Assembly: GCF_004208635.1 (NCBI RefSeq)
Contig: NZ_CP035806.1
Location: 2,418,001 to 2,482,000 of the forward strand
Source: Leucobacter triazinivorans
Lineage (GTDB): Bacteria; Actinomycetota; Actinomycetes; Actinomycetales; Microbacteriaceae
Reading direction: 5' to 3'
DNA length: 64,000 nt
The position numbers and the translations under genes are program-made. Of the stretch, positions 60,718-64,000 are shown piece by piece. The notes under the pieces were generated by a model. That model was given only the letters and a program-made list of their open reading frames with translations. It searched no databases and was not told where the DNA came from. Numbering within the stretch: the first letter of the stretch is position 1; every line of letters starts with the position of its first letter.

Positions 60718-60723
60718 AGCTTA
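60718..60723 (-). promoter_or_regulatory. -10 element TAAGCT, predicted leaderless promoter of purine nucleoside phosphorylase
   Basis: The minus strand reads TAAGCT-GGACTCC-ATG, with seven bases between hexamer and start codon. Confidence 0.5.
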
Positions 60724-60786
60724 GGGGCTGTGCTCTTGGGCCCGGGGGGGGGCTCGCGCCGGTTGAGGGAGGCGGAGGTTGCGCGG

Positions 60787-61001
60787 TGGATCCTGCGACT
60801 GCGCGCAGGATGACGGTGGGTGGGCAGGATGACGGTGGGTGCGCGCAGGATGACGGTGGGGGCGCGCAGGATGACGGTGGGTGCGCGCAGGATGACAGTG
60901 GGTGCGCGCAGGATGACAGTGAGTGCGCGCAGGATGACGGTGGGGGCGCGCAGGATGACGGTGGGTGCGCGCAGGATGACGGTCGGGGCGCGCAGGGCGA
61001 C
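60787..61001. repeat. REP half-site array with a 21-bp period (ten copies)
   Basis: After one inverted REP arm (GGATCCTGCG at 60787), the half-site CAGGATGAC starts at 60806 and 60825, then at 60846, 60867, 60888, 60909, 60930, 60951 and 60972, with a diverged last copy at 60993. From the third copy on, all are exactly 21 bp apart. It fills most of the 341-bp gap before the decarboxylase gene. Confidence 0.93.
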
Positions 61002-61009
61002 GAGCGGCG

Positions 61010-61043
61010 CCGGTTGAGGGAGCGCAGCGAGTCGAAACCCGAC
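61010..61043. repeat. Third REP-like type (GGTTGAGGGAG...GCGAGTCGAAACC)
   Basis: GGTTGAGGGAGCGCAGCGAG followed by TCGAAACC: a palindrome-like element just downstream of the decarboxylase stop codon. Related copies are at 47023 and 55863. Confidence 0.65.
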
Positions 61044-61051
61044 CGCGGCGC

Positions 61052-63835
61052 CTACCCCTCCTTGAGGATGCGGTAGCCGCGCTTCGGGTCATAGCCGTGG
61101 ATCTCGCGGGTGTCGAGCCGCGCCATGAAGTCGAGCACGCCGGCGGTGACGACCTGGCCGGGCACGAGCACCGGGAAGCCGGGCGGGTACGGCGTGACGA
61201 AGCCCGCGGAGACGGGCTCCTCCCCCCGCGCCACCCGCTCGCGAAGCGCATCGAGCCCCACGTGTTCTACCGCTCCCCGCTTCTGGCCCAGGAAGAACGC
61301 CGGCCGGATATCTCCGTCGGGGAGTCCGGCGTCGGACGCGTACTCCGGGGCGAAGTAGCTGAAGTCGGGCAGCGGCGGCATGTCCTGCTCCGGGGTGCGC
61401 GGCAGGTCGGGATCGCGTTGCGCCTGCTCTTCTTCGAACCGCTCGGCGAGCTTCACGAGCACCTCGATGAGGTAGGCGATGGCACTTCGCGTGGTGCCGA
61501 TGTTGGTCATGAACAGCACCGTGTTGCGGCTCGTCTTGTTGACCTGGATCCCGTATCGGTTCATCAGGTACTCGTGCTTGAAGGTGTCGCCGTCGACCCC
61601 GGTGCGGGTGATCTCGACGGTGATGCGGCTCGGGTCGATGACGAACTCGTCGCCCGCCCAGGCCCGCCACATGGTCGAGAGCCCGTCGCGCAGCGGCATC
61701 GGGCGCTGCACCTCGCGGTGTTCGGCGGGGATGAGCTCGGTGGAAGTCAGCACCCGATAGGTGCGGCGCAGCAGCGGGTGGCGGGCGATTGCCTGCGCGA
61801 GGCTGGTGGCGAGATCGAGCTGGCGCTGCACGAGGTCGAAGCCCTCGAGCTCCACCTGGCGTCGCCCGAGATCGAGCGAGGCGAGGATCTGATAGTTGGG
61901 CGACGTCGAGGTGTGCGTCATGAAGGACTCGTGGAAGGGCTCCTCGGCCTCGCGCACCCAGTCCTGGTCGTAGACGTGGATCATGGAGCCCTGCCGCAGC
62001 GCGGTGAGCGTCTTGTGCGTGGAGTGCGTGGCGTAGACGCGGATCCGCGCGTCGGGGCTCGGGATCAGGCGCTCGTCGAGCCACGCGTCGTCGGGCTTCG
62101 GGGTGCCGTCCGCCTCGAACAGGCGCTGCTGCTGCTCGTGATACGCCTGCGCGTGCGCGGCCGACTTGAGCTTCGCCTCGAGGTGCTTGGCCGAGGCCAT
62201 CGCCGTGCGCCGGCGGGTGACCGGGTGGAAGGCGGCGAAGGCGAACCATGCCTCGTCCCAGAGGAACACCAGGTCGGGCTTGATCGCGAGACACTCGGCC
62301 ATGACTCGTTCGGGGTCGTAGACGATGCCGTCGAAGGTGCAGTTGGTGAGCGTCACCATGCGCACCTCGTCGAGGCGGCCCGCGGCGCGGTAGTCGAGCA
62401 GCATCTGCTTGATGCGGCTGAGCGGGACCGCTCCGTAGAAGGCGAACTCGTCGAGCGGGTAGGCCTCGAGATAGGCCGGACGTCCGCCGGTGAGCATCAT
62501 CGCGTGGTGGTGGGACTTGTGGCAGTTGCGATCGACCAGCACCACGTCTCCGGGTGCCACGAGTGCCTGGTGCACGATCTTGTTGGCCGTGGAGGTGCCG
62601 TTCGTGACGAAGAACGAGTGCTTGGCGCCGAATGCGCGCGCGGCCAGATCCTGAGCCTTCTTGATGGCGCCCGTGGGCGCGAGCAGAGAGTCGAGCCCTC
62701 CCGAGGTCGCGCTGGTCTCGGCCAGCAGCAGGTTGAGCCCGTAGAAGTCGGCGAGATCCTTGATCCATTTCGAGTTCACGACCGATCCGCCGCGCGCGAC
62801 GGGCAGCGCGTGGAACACCCCGACGGGACGGCGGGCGTGATACTGGATCGCCGAGAAGAAGGGCGTGTCGTAGAGGTGGGAGATGCGGCGCAGCAGCGTG
62901 AGGTGTAGCTCGAGCTGGTCCTCGCGGCGGAACACGCGGCGGAAGCGGCGGGTCAGCACCCCGGCGAGCTCCTCGATGTGCGCTCCCGCGACGAGGTAGA
63001 GGTCGAGTTCGGGGCGCAGATCGGCGAGCGCGTCGGCGAGACCCAGCACGCGCTGCACCGAGGCGAGCGAGCTGCGCGACGACGCGGGGTGCGTGCCGGC
63101 CGAGGCTTTCGCGAGCTCGATGGTCTCCTGGAGCTCCTTGCTCAGCGGCTGCTTGGTGCGGTCGCTGAACCCCGGTCGCACCACGCAGGCGAGGATCTTG
63201 GGGTTGGTGAGCACCGCGGCGATCGCGTCCTCCGCCGAGGGCACGACGACGAAGTCGTAGATGAACGCGTCTGCGGGCCCGCGCATCTTGAGCGACTCCG
63301 CGGCGAGCGCGTCCCGGTCGGCCTCCGTGGTCTCGTCGACCACGAGCACCTCGAAGCGGGGTCTGGGGTCGGCGTCGTCCTGCAGCTCGGCCCGCTCGGC
63401 CTCCTCTAACTGCTCGTCCCGCGGCTCGTCGGGCACGGAACTGCCCCGGAAGCGATTGACGACCCTGCCGATGCGCTCGAGTGCGGCCGGGTAGTCGCCC
63501 TCGACCAGCAGATCGCGGATGGCGCGCACGTAGCGCTGGCCGAACCCGGCCCAGTAGAGCTCGATGGTCTCGAGCGCGCGCAGCGACCGGAAGACCTCTC
63601 CGTCCTGGGAGAGCACGCCGTCGTTGTCGTTGCCCATCGCGATGCGCTTCACCGCGAAGCGCAGGTACTCCCACGCATCGCTCCGCAGGCGCCAGGTGCT
63701 CGACGGCATCCCGGGATCGCGCTCGAGCGAGGCCGCCCCGGAGCGGGGTGCGGTCCGGGAACGGAGGACGTCGCCGCCGGCGATCGTGCCGCGCGTCTCG
63801 GCGGCAGTGCTGTGGGCGGTCTTGATCCTCGTCAT
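61052..63835 (-). CDS. Orn/Lys/Arg decarboxylase family protein (biodegradative type)
   Basis: 927 residues, PLP fold type I. The cofactor Lys is about residue 608 in YATHSTHKTLTALRQGSMIH. FVTNGTSTANKIVHQALVAP, VDRNCHKSHHHAMMLTGG and LVFLWDEAWFAFAAFHPVT are typical of the AdiA/LdcC/SpeF group. It decarboxylates a basic amino acid to a diamine or agmatine; which one cannot be told. It is ~170 residues longer than the usual ~715-760, mostly in an N-terminal region (residues 1-170) with an acidic stretch. It would produce the kind of amine that the neighbouring oxidases and importers handle. GGAAGGA lies upstream of ATG 63835. Confidence 0.9.
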   Translation of the reverse strand: MTRIKTAHSTAAETRGTIAGGDVLRSRTAPRSGAASLERDPGMPSSTWRLRSDAWEYLRFAVKRIAMGNDNDGVLSQDGEVFRSLRALETIELYWAGFGQRYVRAIRDLLVEGDYPAALERIGRVVNRFRGSSVPDEPRDEQLEEAERAELQDDADPRPRFEVLVVDETTEADRDALAAESLKMRGPADAFIYDFVVVPSAEDAIAAVLTNPKILACVVRPGFSDRTKQPLSKELQETIELAKASAGTHPASSRSSLASVQRVLGLADALADLRPELDLYLVAGAHIEELAGVLTRRFRRVFRREDQLELHLTLLRRISHLYDTPFFSAIQYHARRPVGVFHALPVARGGSVVNSKWIKDLADFYGLNLLLAETSATSGGLDSLLAPTGAIKKAQDLAARAFGAKHSFFVTNGTSTANKIVHQALVAPGDVVLVDRNCHKSHHHAMMLTGGRPAYLEAYPLDEFAFYGAVPLSRIKQMLLDYRAAGRLDEVRMVTLTNCTFDGIVYDPERVMAECLAIKPDLVFLWDEAWFAFAAFHPVTRRRTAMASAKHLEAKLKSAAHAQAYHEQQQRLFEADGTPKPDDAWLDERLIPSPDARIRVYATHSTHKTLTALRQGSMIHVYDQDWVREAEEPFHESFMTHTSTSPNYQILASLDLGRRQVELEGFDLVQRQLDLATSLAQAIARHPLLRRTYRVLTSTELIPAEHREVQRPMPLRDGLSTMWRAWAGDEFVIDPSRITVEITRTGVDGDTFKHEYLMNRYGIQVNKTSRNTVLFMTNIGTTRSAIAYLIEVLVKLAERFEEEQAQRDPDLPRTPEQDMPPLPDFSYFAPEYASDAGLPDGDIRPAFFLGQKRGAVEHVGLDALRERVARGEEPVSAGFVTPYPPGFPVLVPGQVVTAGVLDFMARLDTREIHGYDPKRGYRILKEG

Positions 63836-64000
63836 GAGCGGCTCGTCCTTCCAAACGTCCTCGTCCTCCGGCGCCGCGGCGCGAGCGTAGCGGCGCGGTC
63901 ATCCCCTGTCACGATCTTAGGCGCACCCGGATGCGCGGATCGGCACCCGCCCGTCCGGGGCTCCGGACCCCCCATCCGCCGAGCGCGCGCGTCCGCAGAG
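63836..64000. other. Intergenic right edge
   Basis: 165 bp upstream of the decarboxylase gene. No gene, repeat or convincing operator was recognised here. Confidence 0.6.

Noticed and set aside
60806..61001. 21-bp repeats as a possible CRISPR array or coding repeat domain
   Set aside because: There are no spacers, and the repeated open frame (GARRMTV units) exists only because 21 is a multiple of three. The sequence is a REP half-site.
61089..63902. 937-residue open frame on the same strand as the decarboxylase
   Set aside because: Out-of-frame shadow of the decarboxylase; Arg/Ala/Gly-rich composition and no family motifs.
1..64000. Prophage, insertion sequence or integrative element
   Set aside because: No transposase, integrase or phage structural gene is recognised; repeats are REP-like and hairpin elements only.

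Overview
The window is a GC-rich, densely packed stretch of chromosome from an actinobacterium. GTG starts, 4-bp GTGA/ATGA gene overlaps, a double-length Lrp regulator, a PucR regulator and intergenic hairpins of the GTCATCCTGCG...CGCAGGATCCA type suggest a Microbacteriaceae-like organism (Leucobacter or a relative). That placement rests on gene content and recall, not on a search. No IS element, prophage, CRISPR array, rRNA or replication origin is visible. One tRNA gene, tRNA-Ser(UGA), is present.

Layout. 1-4.1 kb: the 5' part of an amino-acid-type ABC binding protein diverges from a FadR-type regulator, a gamma-glutamyltransferase-like enzyme and a TauE/SafE permease. 4.1-13.2 kb: a double Lrp regulator diverges from a NitT/TauT-type ABC importer (binding protein, two permeases, ATPase), an amidase, a class III CoA-transferase and a single-chain carboxyltransferase. 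This reads as an uptake and amide-to-acyl-CoA pathway that I cannot match to a described one. 13.4-21.1 kb: housekeeping genes (HAD phosphatase, phosphoglucomutase, prephenate dehydratase, lipid kinase, serS, Cof-type HAD, tRNA-Ser). 21.4-31.6 kb: a flavin monooxygenase, then a LysR regulator diverging from RidA, DUF1028, M20 amidohydrolase, aldehyde dehydrogenase, class III aminotransferase and an NCS1 permease. 31.7-37.8 kb: a complete spermidine/putrescine-type ABC system, divergent from a GntR regulator overlapping a soluble Cache-domain protein. 38-47.3 kb: mannose-1-phosphate guanylyltransferase, sdhCDAB, a YihY-like protein, NAD(P)HX dehydratase, phosphomannomutase and a 39-residue Cys-rich protein. 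47.3-63.8 kb: a polyamine/amine locus (PucR regulator, two flavin amine oxidases, a second Pot-type ABC system, a PuuB-like oxidase, cupin, amidohydrolase, purine nucleoside phosphorylase and an Orn/Lys/Arg-type decarboxylase).

Together the accessory genes form a toolkit for importing and degrading amines and amides: two Pot-type importers, three flavin amine-oxidising enzymes, a transaminase/aldehyde dehydrogenase pair, amidases and a decarboxylase. At least five local regulators are present (two GntR, Lrp, LysR, PucR).

The non-coding DNA is unusually informative. There are five copies of a ~56-bp near-perfect hairpin. A second REP-like family has decayed into half-site arrays with an exact 20- or 21-bp period. 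Three unrelated genes carry four 18-bp in-frame repeats at their 3' ends. A two-site LysR-type operator has the same geometry at two promoters 4.2 kb apart. Nine genes have a -10-like hexamer 6-7 nt before the start codon, which predicts leaderless mRNAs.
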